Source of the DNA: Maribacter arcticus
Lineage (GTDB): Bacteria > Bacteroidota > Bacteroidia > Flavobacteriales > Flavobacteriaceae
DNA length: 64,000 nucleotides
Reading direction: 5' to 3'
Assembly (NCBI RefSeq): GCF_900167935.1
Contig: NZ_FUYL01000003.1
Location: forward strand, 310,001 to 374,000
The notes beneath the pieces are model-generated. The model saw only the letters and a program-made list of their open reading frames with translations, had not been told where the DNA came from and ran no database searches. The position numbers and the translations under genes are program-made. Positions 1 to 8,858 of this stretch are shown here, in pieces; positions within the stretch are counted from its first letter, which is position 1, and every line of letters begins with the position of its first letter.

Positions 1-621
1 CGGTAGCATACCTTCCTCCATTAAATCAAGCGCTTGCTGATTTGAAACCCATAAATAATTTTCTTCTTCTTTTTTAATATGCTTTAACCATCCGGTCCTA
101 ATCATTTCACCCGTTAAGATTGATGTCTTATTTTCATAGAGCAACTGCTGGTACATATATTCAATATCAGTATCATCATCTGCCCCCCAAATACTGTCTT
201 GATCAGCGAATAAAAAATCAATTGTCTTAGAATAGTTATTTGAGCCCCATAAATTAGGTTCATCGGGTTTACCCCAGTTATCACGAGTATAAAAACCTTC
301 TCCTTTACCCTCACTATTGGGAATTCCAATTTTATCCATTTCGGTAATCAAACCTGTCCAATTGGCAATACATTGGCCCAACCAAAAACCATATAATTTA
401 TTCTTGTATGCTGATCTCGAGATTGTAATATCAATGCTTTTTGGTTGATAGGTTTTATAATCCAACAAAGAATCTTGTACTATATCGTGTGACATTTTTC
501 CTGTAGAACCCATTTTATCCTTACAGGAAATTGCAGAAATTACTATTAATAATCCTAAAAAGTAAAAGCTAATTTTTCTTGAAAATCTATTTAAATATAA
601 TATCATAGTGAACAATTTCAT
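1..621 (-). CDS. ADP-ribosylglycohydrolase family lipoprotein (5' part only)
   Basis: The reverse strand is open from an ATG at 621 to the left edge (207 codons), so the C-terminal part lies outside the window. A second in-frame ATG at 606 is an equally good start. The N-terminus is a lipoprotein signal: positive charges, a hydrophobic stretch and Ser-Ala-Ile-Ser-Cys with the likely lipidated Cys at residue 33. The body carries the start of an ADP-ribosylglycohydrolase domain: LYGFWLGQ at about 76-83, and the metal-binding acidic motif DDDTDIEY at 148-155. In this family that cluster binds the paired Mg ions used to hydrolyse ADP-ribose or related N- or O-glycosidic bonds. Substrate unknown. 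A lipoprotein form acting in the periplasm or at the outer membrane suggests carbohydrate- or nucleoside-type substrates rather than reversal of cytosolic ADP-ribosylation. It is divergent from the gene at 752. Confidence 0.8.
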   Translation of the reverse strand, partial: MKLFTMILYLNRFSRKISFYFLGLLIVISAISCKDKMGSTGKMSHDIVQDSLLDYKTYQPKSIDITISRSAYKNKLYGFWLGQCIANWTGLITEMDKIGIPNSEGKGEGFYTRDNWGKPDEPNLWGSNNYSKTIDFLFADQDSIWGADDDTDIEYMYQQLLYENKTSILTGEMIRTGWLKHIKKEEENYLWVSNQQALDLMEEGMLP

Positions 622-727
622 ACAGAATAAAGCTAAGTAAATAATATAATCTGATTATAGTTTCTATTAATAAATACCAAGTAAATTGCAATCTACTAAA
701 GCACGGTAACATATTAAGGTTAAATAC

Positions 728-735
728 TATCTTTG
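728..735 (+). promoter_or_regulatory. Bacteroidota-type -7 box upstream of the 752 gene
   Basis: TATCTTTG matches the flavobacterial -7 consensus TAnnTTTG and lies 17 bases before the ATG at 752. No convincing -33 TTG element is seen at the expected spacing, so this is a motif match only. Confidence 0.45.
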
Positions 736-751
736 AAACAAGACTTTATAT

Positions 752-1627
752 ATGCGTCAAAGCCCTTTTTTAATTTTATGTCTTTTAAGCCTGTTTACAG
801 CAACTTCATTTGGACAAGGTAATCTGGATAGTGAAAATTCTGTAATTAACCTTACCAAACCCGATACAGGTACAAATTGGAACATTCCTGATAAAATTAC
901 TTTAGAATGGAACACCATAAATATTGACACAAGTAAAACTATCCGTTTTTTTCTGGTACGAAATGAAATGGTAGTTCAAGAATTAGGGACTTTTAAAAAT
1001 GATGGTTTTGAAGAAGGCATTGAGCTTGCTAAGAATATTGGCTCAGGCAGTCGATATCAAGTTGTTGCCATAGAATTATTTCCAGACAATAAATTTAAGA
1101 TAGCCAAAAGAGTGACTCCCTTCTTTACCATAACCAATGCGGCATCTGATGAGCGAAAGAAAAAACAACAATTAGCAAACATCAGTTCAGTTCCAAGTCA
1201 GAAAAAATCAAAACCTAAAAAAGCAATTGCTACTAAAAATACCGAAGTAACCCAAACTGAAAAGAAACCGGTCTTAAGAGAAATTTTTGAGGGTAGAAAA
1301 ATTTCATACACCAAGGAATTACAATTCGATTCAGAAAATATAACTATAAAGATTTGGGATCATGGGAGACAAGATGGTGATATTGTTTCTATATACCTTA
1401 ATGGCGTGTCAGTTGTTTCCAAATATTATTTAACGTATTGGAAAAAAGAATTTAACGTAAAATTGGACCCTAAAAAATCTAACGACCTATTTCTTTATGC
1501 ACACAATTTAGGAGACTCCCCACCTAACACCGTGTCAATTGAAATATCAGATGGTAAAAAATCTGAGAATATTGTTCTTAACTCAGACCTTCAAAGTTGT
1601 GAAGCTGTATTGATTAGTGTTAAGTAA
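752..1627 (+). CDS. secreted protein of unknown function, two beta-rich domains
   Basis: 291 residues with a clear Sec signal peptide (residues 1-22, ending Ser-Phe-Gly-Gln). Residues about 30-130 read as a beta-sandwich of the Kre9/KNH-like kind: an 'I.L.KPDTGTNW' entry strand followed by 'KITLEWNT', then alternating strands. A Lys-rich linker (about 133-172) leads to a second domain at about 175-291, with 'IKIWDHGRQDGDIVSIYLNG', 'LFLYAHNLGDSPPNT' and an ending 'SDLQSCEAVLISVK'. That C-terminal domain type recurs in secreted Bacteroidota proteins but has no assigned role that I know. No catalytic residues are recognisable. No lipobox and no T9SS sorting tail, so it is probably periplasmic. 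Single-gene unit, divergent from the lipoprotein gene on its left. Confidence 0.7.
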   Translation: MRQSPFLILCLLSLFTATSFGQGNLDSENSVINLTKPDTGTNWNIPDKITLEWNTINIDTSKTIRFFLVRNEMVVQELGTFKNDGFEEGIELAKNIGSGSRYQVVAIELFPDNKFKIAKRVTPFFTITNAASDERKKKQQLANISSVPSQKKSKPKKAIATKNTEVTQTEKKPVLREIFEGRKISYTKELQFDSENITIKIWDHGRQDGDIVSIYLNGVSVVSKYYLTYWKKEFNVKLDPKKSNDLFLYAHNLGDSPPNTVSIEISDGKKSENIVLNSDLQSCEAVLISVK

Positions 1628-1695
1628 TACAATCTCATAACTCATAAGCATACCCAATTGTTAAAGAACAAATCTGATATATTTACAATTGTAGC

Positions 1696-2649
1696 CTACC
1701 CTTTTAGAAACTGAATAAAATAGGCTATTAAAATACTTACAAATAGCCCGATATTTACTTTAGCAAAGTCTTTGACGATGATACGGTATGTTTTATTAAG
1801 CTCGTCTTTTTTAAGACGATAGCTAATTGCTATTTCCCTTCCTGCCAAAATACCTATAAATGCCCAAGTTGTGCTCATTGGTATTGTATTGATTGTCGTA
1901 AAAAATAACAACAATAGACCATAACACGCGTCAATTATAGTAGCTGAGCGTATATGTTGAGTGTTCGACTTTTGATTTACGATGCTTTGTATTTTGCCTC
2001 CTTTTACGTTAAAAATATAGGCCATAATCAACAAAATCAAACCTAAAGAAACAATAAGCTCGTACACCGAAAGGCTTCTAGGTAAAAAAACATAAATATT
2101 GGCGAAATCTTGTATAAGCCATTGTGACCATAAAAACCCTGTAGAAAACCATTGAGCAACCAACCAATATGGCTTTTGCTTCTTTTTATCCATCAATCGT
2201 ATAGAGGCTGGAGATTCAAATTTTTTGGTTATTAATAAATATAGAACGAAGGCAGAAACGAAGGCCAAGGAATAACCCAAGACAGACTTTAAAATCATTT
2301 TTTCTATCAACTGACTAGAAGAAAAAACACTCAAAATCATAAATGTGGTACTTGCAGGAATTCCAAAACGTGTAATTACCAATAATGAAATAGGTGCAAG
2401 TAGGTACCACCATGGCATAGAGTCAGGTAATGGAATACCTGACAACCTCCCATACGATACATCACCTACATTTACATACCAGCCGTATACTAAAGTCAAT
2501 GTCAATATTGACCCCGCAAATGCCCAAAGTAACCACCATTTTACACCCGAGTTCGAAGCGATAAATGTGCCCAATGTCTGAATTACATCATTCGCAATAA
2601 CAGCATAGGCTGCTATAAAAAAACCTAAGTAGATAATATACTGATCCAT
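1696..2649 (-). CDS. divergent PiT-like membrane transporter
   Basis: 317 residues, almost all hydrophobic, with about 8-9 predicted membrane segments. It shows the internal repeat of the inorganic phosphate transporter (PiT) family in degraded form. ANDVIQTLGT at 19-28 matches the family signature (A/G)NDVANA.GT. QDFANI at 180-185 sits where the second copy is expected, with N replaced by Q. Each half also has a P-x-S-T-T motif (GIPASTT 96-102, IPMSTTW 256-262), as in PiT proteins. The usual large cytoplasmic loop is reduced to a short Lys-rich linker at about 140-160, making the protein shorter than typical PiT carriers (over 400 residues). The transported ion is uncertain because a key Asn is lost. 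No partner gene (PhoU-like DUF47) is adjacent. It sits 240 bases downstream of rimK on the same strand. Confidence 0.55.
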   Translation of the reverse strand: MDQYIIYLGFFIAAYAVIANDVIQTLGTFIASNSGVKWWLLWAFAGSILTLTLVYGWYVNVGDVSYGRLSGIPLPDSMPWWYLLAPISLLVITRFGIPASTTFMILSVFSSSQLIEKMILKSVLGYSLAFVSAFVLYLLITKKFESPASIRLMDKKKQKPYWLVAQWFSTGFLWSQWLIQDFANIYVFLPRSLSVYELIVSLGLILLIMAYIFNVKGGKIQSIVNQKSNTQHIRSATIIDACYGLLLLFFTTINTIPMSTTWAFIGILAGREIAISYRLKKDELNKTYRIIVKDFAKVNIGLFVSILIAYFIQFLKG

Positions 2650-2889
2650 ATTATATTCAATTTACCACTTTTACATAGTTTTCTTTGCTGGTAAAAAGTG
2701 TGCGAAAGTATATTAAATTTTAACACGGAAATTAAAATTTAAAAATGTTTTAACACACATGTTTTCAATATATTGGACATATAATTCTACCATCAAATTA
2801 CGCCTATATTATAGTTCTAGTATGCAATTTTGAATAATCTAAATTTAACAGTATCCCTTTTCTTTTAATTACCACTTATTCCAATATTG

Positions 2890-3765
2890 TTATTCGGCAT
2901 TTCTTTCAACATATCTAATAATATGATTTGCAATGTTTTTGCCAGTTGCATTTTCAATGCCTTCTAAGCCTGGTGAAGAATTCACCTCTAATATTAGAGG
3001 ACCACGGGCTGACTGTAGCAAATCTACCCCTGCGATTCCTAAGCCCATAGCCCGAGCTGCCTTAAGTGCCGCATTTTCTTCTTCATCAGTTAATTCTATG
3101 ATATTCGCACTACCACCTCTATGAAGATTTGACCTAAACTCACCTTCTTTTCCTTGTCTCTTCATAGCACCTACTACTACACCGTCAACTATAAATACTC
3201 TTATATCTGCACCTTTGGCTTCCTTTATAAATTCTTGTACGATTACACGAGCTTGTAGCCCATTAAATGCTTCTAAAATAGACTCTGCTGAATTTTGATT
3301 ATCTGCCAACACCACTCCTAAACCTTGAGTTCCTTCCAAAAGTTTAATAACTAAGGGAGCCCCGCCTACACGTTCAACAATTTGACTTACATCTTTTGAG
3401 TAATTACTAAAAACAGTTTTTGGTAGCCCTAAGCCCGCTCTAGACAAAATCTGTAGACTTCTTAGTTTATCTCTAGATCTAACCAATGCTTGAGATTCAG
3501 TTGCGGTAAAAACCTTCATCATTTCGAACTGCCTTACAACAGCTGTACCGAAAAAAGTCACAGAAGCCCCAATTCTAGGTATAACACCGTCTACATCAGT
3601 AATTTCTTGCCCTTTATAAATAATACTTGGTTTTTTCTTTTCAATAACCAAATTACATTTGGTATGATCTACAACTACCATTTCGTGACCCTTTTTCTCT
3701 CCGGCTTCAACTAATCTCTTGGTAGAATATAAGTTTGGATTTTGTGATAGAACTACAATCTTCAT
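2890..3765 (-). CDS. rimK: RimK family ATP-grasp alpha-L-glutamate ligase
   Basis: 291 residues, the usual RimK length. The N-terminal pre-ATP-grasp domain contains '[10 protein letters not shown]'. The ATP-grasp fold covers about 105-285, with the glycine-rich loop [13 protein letters not shown] and the metal-binding C-terminal motif [12 protein letters not shown]. In Enterobacteria RimK adds glutamates to the C-terminus of ribosomal protein S6; related enzymes make other gamma- or alpha-glutamyl conjugates. The retropepsin-like zinc protease that often accompanies rimK is not present in this window, so the target protein cannot be inferred from context. The ATG at 3765 is the only start that preserves the conserved first strand ([10 protein letters not shown]). 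Cytoplasmic. Confidence 0.88.
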   Translation of the reverse strand: MKIVVLSQNPNLYSTKRLVEAGEKKGHEMVVVDHTKCNLVIEKKKPSIIYKGQEITDVDGVIPRIGASVTFFGTAVVRQFEMMKVFTATESQALVRSRDKLRSLQILSRAGLGLPKTVFSNYSKDVSQIVERVGGAPLVIKLLEGTQGLGVVLADNQNSAESILEAFNGLQARVIVQEFIKEAKGADIRVFIVDGVVVGAMKRQGKEGEFRSNLHRGGSANIIELTDEEENAALKAARAMGLGIAGVDLLQSARGPLILEVNSSPGLEGIENATGKNIANHIIRYVERNAE

Positions 3766-4062
3766 ATTACTTTTTTGCTTTATTTAGGTTATTAATTTGA
3801 ATTAAAAGTTAGAATTTCGACACTTGAAATTTGAAAAAATAATTTAATCAAAATACTTCAGAACAAGCCTAAAGGTCGAAAATCAAGTTAACTTTATTAT
3901 CCCTTAACTTTTAGGACTAGTAATCGCCAAGATAATCTTTATTATGAGTGTTTATATTTATATACTCATATATTCAAAAGCCACTTTTAAAACTAAATTT
4001 TTAGCGGTTATAAATATGTACATCTCTTTAAGAAAATGGAATGATGCTATTATTTTTAGATT

Positions 4063-4257
4063 TTAATTAAGCCGTTCTTCTCGATAACCATGACAGTATT
4101 TTGCACTAACTGGGTGATTGTCAGCACCACATTTATGGCAAACATAAGGCTTAAAGGTATTTTCTTGCACTTAAATTTTAGTCATCTCAGAAGTTCCTTT
4201 ACCTGTAGGTATATCGAGTATCCCATAACCTACTGTTGTTACGGTTACTATAGTCCG
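4063..4257 (-). pseudogene. remnant of a potassium channel with C-terminal zinc ribbon
   Basis: One reading frame on the minus strand translates (5' to 3') as TVTTVGYG, which is the potassium-channel selectivity filter, then ILDIPTGKGTSEMTKI, an in-frame stop, and then YVCHKCGADNHPVSAKYCHGY before the true end at 4063. In intact bacteroidetal ion transporters the filter TTVGYGD is followed by about 25-30 residues (the pore exit and last membrane helix, often ending in '.GYG'), then IPTGIVTSEMT and a C-terminal CxxC...CxxC zinc ribbon. Here filter and IPTG are fused directly, as if the interval between two GYG-coding repeats had been deleted. There is also a stop codon, the last zinc-ribbon Cys is Tyr, and the whole N-terminal part is missing. 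The remnant begins 10 bases after the antiporter stop at 4268. The remaining sequence from 3766 to 4062 is AT-rich and I see no gene in it. Confidence 0.75.
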
Positions 4258-4267
4258 CTATTTACTT

Positions 4268-5527
4268 TTACTCGCTAATTGTGGGTGCTTTCCATTTTGC
4301 GGTTCCTACCTTTTTACTATTTGCGGCGTTGATTGCCGTGCCTGCCCTACGCTTGTCATAAATCATGGCGAAGGTCATTATCAAACTAGTGCCTATAATT
4401 ACAAAAAGAAGAATACCCTGGTCAAAAGTAGCCACTTGTGCTTCTACCGGTATCGCGTAAAATAACAACACCGTAATCAATCCCCTTGGTGCTATAAACA
4501 ATTGAGGTAATATATCCTTACCAACAAAAATGAACAATAGCACAAATCGAATAGCGTATATAGAGAGAATGATAAGCGAGCTTATAAGTGCCACATTCAA
4601 ATTAAATATAGACGTAATGGCAATGCTCAGTCCGAATATTACAAAGAAAAAAGTACGCACAACGAAAGCTGTTTCACCCGTTATCGTATGAAGCTCATGA
4701 TAAATATGATGCGCTTGTTTAAACTTGAGATACTTTGACAATTTGCCTTTGAAGAACAACTTCATGTTTGCAATGACCAAGCCAAATATCAATATGATTA
4801 TTAATGAGGATAGGTGCATTTTTTTTCCAAGACCATATAACAACAATAACACGGCAATCAGCAAGAATAGCTTAATATGGCTTTTGATATTTTGAAAAAT
4901 AAGGATAATGGCATAACTAGCTACAAGGGCAATTACAACCGTAAGTATTAAATTACCAAAGAACCCAACTACGCCTGCATCTTCTTCTGGGTTTAAGCCA
5001 CCAGTTAAAAAATAGAACATCATAATCCCCAAAATATCTGAAAATGTACTTTCATACACATGAAACTCTTTTTTATGCTCTTTTAACCCGGTAACACTCG
5101 GTATTATAATGGCACTTGATAGAATAGACAGCGGCGTTGCGTATAACCATGCAGACTGCATGCTCATTTCTGGTATAAATTGATATAAAATTAATGCTGC
5201 GATCCATGCGGATGCTACTAAGCCAAATAGACCTATAACCAACGATTTTAAGATGGGCATCAGTTTTTCTTTCTTCAGTTCTAACTCTAATGCTGCTTCA
5301 AGCACAATCATAATTAGACCTACAATACCCAATACTTCTAGAATGGGAAAAAAGTCTATATCACCGACATTTGCATATTTTAAACCATATTGAATAGCAA
5401 CACCTAGAATTATCAGCATTAATACCGCTGGTATATTGGTCTTACTAGAGATTCTATTGAATAAAAATGATAATATAATAATGATAGATACCTCGATAAT
5501 GAGATTATAAGAAGATAATATGTCCAT
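4268..5527 (-). CDS. CPA-family cation/proton antiporter
   Basis: 419 residues with about 11-12 membrane helices and only a short cytoplasmic tail; no RCK/TrkA-N regulatory domain. The motif ESTFSDILG, with Asp at residue 164, aligns with the ion-binding 'ESLFND' motif of CPA1 exchangers, but Asn is replaced by Ser. The residue before this Asp is known to relate to ion choice and electrogenicity in the superfamily, so the exact stoichiometry is uncertain. Na+ or K+ for H+ exchange at the inner membrane is the likely reaction. It is the third gene of a minus-strand operon: its ATG shares one base with the stop codon of the MscS-like gene (TAATG), which implies translational coupling. A broken potassium-channel gene follows almost immediately. 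Confidence 0.8.
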   Translation of the reverse strand: MDILSSYNLIIEVSIIIILSFLFNRISSKTNIPAVLMLIILGVAIQYGLKYANVGDIDFFPILEVLGIVGLIMIVLEAALELELKKEKLMPILKSLVIGLFGLVASAWIAALILYQFIPEMSMQSAWLYATPLSILSSAIIIPSVTGLKEHKKEFHVYESTFSDILGIMMFYFLTGGLNPEEDAGVVGFFGNLILTVVIALVASYAIILIFQNIKSHIKLFLLIAVLLLLYGLGKKMHLSSLIIILIFGLVIANMKLFFKGKLSKYLKFKQAHHIYHELHTITGETAFVVRTFFFVIFGLSIAITSIFNLNVALISSLIILSIYAIRFVLLFIFVGKDILPQLFIAPRGLITVLLFYAIPVEAQVATFDQGILLFVIIGTSLIMTFAMIYDKRRAGTAINAANSKKVGTAKWKAPTISE

Positions 5528-6243
5528 TATGCTTTGTTGTTTTGAGTTAAGGTTGTGCTTATTTTATTTTCGGCCAAGAATGCCATAAAGTCCTCATCAT
5601 TCGCACCTTCTTCTAAGGTGTACTGTAATTTTAGAACATTTTGTATCTCACTTTCCCGTACCGATGGCGGTTCTTGAAAATTCAATATCGGATTTGCAAA
5701 AAGAAAATCTAGTAGTTGTTCTTTGGTTAATTCTGTATTGAGATAAAGCGTATGTCTATATATACCTGTATCTTTAGAAGTTATAGAGAAACCATATTTG
5801 TCTATCGCCACATATTCTAAAAAGCTTTGGCCAGACTCGGTACTTATTACCATACCTTGGGGCAGCAGTTGTTTAATCTCTCCTTTGAAATTATCAATAG
5901 TTATCATTGACCCCTGTGTAACCAAAGGATTCATGTTTAATAAAAGTCCGCTGATATAATTACGTATTGGCATATAAGCCAAAGCCCCTATAATGACTAA
6001 AAAAAGACCATGAACCACATAATTTATGGCAATAAAGTCTAATATAATTAGCAGAAATGCCACTGGTTTATATACTGAAAGAATATTTTGCAAAAGGTTT
6101 AAGCCTCTTTTTGTGAACAGATTTTTTCGCGAAAATTGCTGTATCACTACTTGAAGCGTTTTTATTAACCAATAGAGTATAAATAGCCCTGTTGTTAAGT
6201 AAAACAAGCCTTTCCACGTATTGAAAGATTCTATTGTTTCCAT
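5527..6243 (-). CDS. divergent small MscS-like mechanosensitive channel
   Basis: 238 residues. A first membrane segment lies at about 13-33 and a hydrophobic hairpin at about 60-90. It is followed by 'MPIRNYISGLLL' (91-102), the counterpart of the pore-lining helix end of MscS, and 'QGSMITIDNFKGEI' (110-123), the counterpart of the 'GDWI.i....G.V' start of the beta domain. The rest is a short alpha-beta tail ending in an acidic segment. It is shorter and more divergent than MscS (286 residues in E. coli), so gating by tension is inferred, not shown. It starts immediately after the stop of the ATPase gene (TAA then ATG with no spacing) and overlaps the antiporter start by one base, so the three genes are surely co-expressed. 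Confidence 0.7.
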   Translation of the reverse strand: METIESFNTWKGLFYLTTGLFILYWLIKTLQVVIQQFSRKNLFTKRGLNLLQNILSVYKPVAFLLIILDFIAINYVVHGLFLVIIGALAYMPIRNYISGLLLNMNPLVTQGSMITIDNFKGEIKQLLPQGMVISTESGQSFLEYVAIDKYGFSITSKDTGIYRHTLYLNTELTKEQLLDFLFANPILNFQEPPSVRESEIQNVLKLQYTLEEGANDEDFMAFLAENKISTTLTQNNKA

Positions 6244-8628
6244 TTATTTTAAAATTCCTCTATATATTAAACTTTTTCGGACTTCGTGTGAGACTACAGT
6301 ATTAAGGGATAAATACCCTTTTTCATTACGCACTAAAACCTTCGTATTAGCCAAACGCTTTAATCCTGATTCATAACCATCGTCATATCGTTTGCCAAGA
6401 AATGCCTTTATAGTAAGCTCATCTATTATGAAATATAATAAAACATACTTAAGTAGTATGGCTTCTTCGTTAGTGAAAAAATCTGGCAAGTAATGCGTAC
6501 TTTCTACGTAAACTACTTTATTATCTGTGGTTAGATTGGTACCGTAAGTCCATGCTTGTAAAACTTCACCTAAGTTATTATCGAATTTCTTACAGAGTCT
6601 ATGAACCAGCCTTTCGAATTGACGAGGTGAAAGAAGCTCATCATTATCATCTACTAACTTTCTATGTGAAGCACCATGCCTTAGTCTTACTGCATTAAAT
6701 ACCTCAGTAGTTGAACTTATTGATACATCTATATATGTAGAAAAGGAATTGGAAAAAGATATACGATGGTCTAAATGCAGCTGCATTAGTTTAGAGACCG
6801 AAATTATCAACAAAATATCATCAGATTCAGATTCAATAAACTTTAGGGTTGCCCTTACATTATCTAAAAAACTATGTGCTTTATCTTGCCAAAATTCCAA
6901 GTCATCAATTATTACAATAGGTTTTGAATTGAATCTTGATTTTTTAATTTCTTGTAAAGCTTCATTGAGGTTTTTTGTGGTTTTAAATTTTCTTCCCTGA
7001 AAGGAAATAGTACTGTCAGGAGCTAGCACTACCACCTCTTTTCTTAATCTATTTTTAACCGCCTTATTTATGAAAGTTGATTTACCGCTATGGTCATCCC
7101 CTACAATTAAAATAGATTTATGAAAACCTTGATCCCAATGAGCAAGACACTTATCAAATATTATTTCCTCATTCGTTCTATCCGTCAAAAAATGGTCACC
7201 CAAAAAACTTTTGTTCAAAAAAAGCATATCATATTGTGCATTCTCCTCTTTGAACATTCTATGTGCGATACATTCTGTAGCGGTATCAAGCACATCGCTA
7301 GTTTTTACAGATACAACTTTATCATAAGCGGTATTAACATTGCCGAAAAATCCTTTTAAGCGTCCCATCCAATTAGTGAAACGATCGTTGGTCTCAGAGG
7401 TATACTGAGTAAGGGAACTCTGTAGTGAAACCTCTAAAAACTCCTCTTGATGATAAATAGATGTTGCTAAAAACTCCGTTTTCAACTTATTCGAAATAGT
7501 ATTAGATAGTTTTCTCTGCGCTTTTAAATTCGCATCAAAAGTCTCTTCGATACTTTTAAATGACTGTGAATCTATAGTTGAACCAGAGATACTTTCTTGA
7601 TTTTTAGCAACAACCAGGCTCCCTTTTAAGTTAAGTATACTGTGTTTCGCAAACGCGATTAAATCAGATTTATAATCCCAAAGGGCTATTACTTCTGGCA
7701 GAATATTAAAATCCAACCATTTTTTAGCCGATTTTCCAAAATCCACTCTTTTTTCTAGAAGTAAACCACCTTCTGTAGCTACAGGAATATTGGTTCTTGA
7801 CAAGTTATTAGATGTAAAGGCAATAGACTGCGTAAAACTTTCTTGATAGTTTTTTGGCGTGTCGATACTAGTTTCTATTTTTTCAAGAGCATGTATAATA
7901 TGGCTAATATCTTCCTTACCTACTATTTTTTCAATATTAGAAATACTTAACTTAAGTTCTTTTATAATAGCTTCAGACTCAGTAACAGACATGGCTGTTA
8001 TCTCATTTGTATTATTTGATAGCTCTTGGAAAACACGTATTGACTGGTCGACAATTGAATCATTATTATTTATATTATCCAATTGACCCAATATTATCTC
8101 AAACTGTTTTGTGTAGGTGTTCCATGGATTTTGGTGATGCCTCACTTTTGAATCGATTCCCTTTTTTCTCTGGCTTAACCTTTCTGTTAAAATTTCTTCT
8201 TCCTTAAATTTTTTAATAAAAAACTCTACGGCTTCAAAAAGTATATTTTGTGATGAGACACTATGGTTTTCAAGGGCCTTTTTAGAAACAACGCCCTCTA
8301 AGTGTTTATGCTTAGCTATTTGTAATTGTAAAAGCACATCTCGATGAATAAACATGATATCTTTAAAAAAATTAGGTAATCGATAATGCATTAAATACGC
8401 CACCTCACCTATTTCATATGCTTCTCTTTCAAGCAGTTCAAGTTCATTCTGTCCAATAGACTGGTAGTGCTTACAAATTTCAATGAATTTTTTATTAATA
8501 ACCTCTATTAGTTCCCTTTGAGACCTATTTTCAAGCAAAATACCATTATAATGGGTTAAATCGTTCATTAAATCATGAACTGCTTCTTTCAAAATAGAAC
8601 TAGGTGATGCTACTTCATTTTCGGTCAT
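6244..8628 (-). CDS. large P-loop ATPase, STAND/AAA-like, unknown function
   Basis: 794 residues, no signal peptide and no membrane helix that I can see. The first 470 residues are helical and charged, with coiled-coil character. A nucleotide-binding domain begins with Walker A GDDHSGKST at about 505-513. Walker B follows (KPIVIIDDLEFW, about 568-579), and then a 'LLIISVSK' sensor-like strand. The C-terminal 150 residues look like winged-helix repeats ('RLANTKVLVRNEKGYLSLNTVVSHEVRKSLIYRG'), the layout seen in STAND and AAA+ switch ATPases. I do not recognise a named family. As first gene of the operon with an MscS-like channel and an antiporter, a role in controlling ion flux is the natural inference. 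A DNA or protein target is not excluded. The ATG at 8628 is the first in frame. No clear promoter was found upstream. Confidence 0.7.
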   Translation of the reverse strand: MTENEVASPSSILKEAVHDLMNDLTHYNGILLENRSQRELIEVINKKFIEICKHYQSIGQNELELLEREAYEIGEVAYLMHYRLPNFFKDIMFIHRDVLLQLQIAKHKHLEGVVSKKALENHSVSSQNILFEAVEFFIKKFKEEEILTERLSQRKKGIDSKVRHHQNPWNTYTKQFEIILGQLDNINNNDSIVDQSIRVFQELSNNTNEITAMSVTESEAIIKELKLSISNIEKIVGKEDISHIIHALEKIETSIDTPKNYQESFTQSIAFTSNNLSRTNIPVATEGGLLLEKRVDFGKSAKKWLDFNILPEVIALWDYKSDLIAFAKHSILNLKGSLVVAKNQESISGSTIDSQSFKSIEETFDANLKAQRKLSNTISNKLKTEFLATSIYHQEEFLEVSLQSSLTQYTSETNDRFTNWMGRLKGFFGNVNTAYDKVVSVKTSDVLDTATECIAHRMFKEENAQYDMLFLNKSFLGDHFLTDRTNEEIIFDKCLAHWDQGFHKSILIVGDDHSGKSTFINKAVKNRLRKEVVVLAPDSTISFQGRKFKTTKNLNEALQEIKKSRFNSKPIVIIDDLEFWQDKAHSFLDNVRATLKFIESESDDILLIISVSKLMQLHLDHRISFSNSFSTYIDVSISSTTEVFNAVRLRHGASHRKLVDDNDELLSPRQFERLVHRLCKKFDNNLGEVLQAWTYGTNLTTDNKVVYVESTHYLPDFFTNEEAILLKYVLLYFIIDELTIKAFLGKRYDDGYESGLKRLANTKVLVRNEKGYLSLNTVVSHEVRKSLIYRGILK

Positions 8629-8858
8629 AGAGATCGTACTTTTATTGCATTGATATTAATTTCTTTTTACGCTTGGTATGAAAAAAGTTCCTTAAAAATA
8701 GTTGAAAAAAAAACATACGATAATATTATCTTTTTAATTGACTACCCGAAAGCATGTTTGCTCTAAATTAAACTTATTGTAATTAAAAAATTTCAATAAG
8801 TTTATTACTTCTCAAAAACCATAATTAAAATAAGGTTTTAATCTAAAAACTGATAATT

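Noticed and set aside
4090-4278. 62-codon plus-strand frame
   Set aside because: It is antisense to the potassium-channel remnant and has no protein-like composition.
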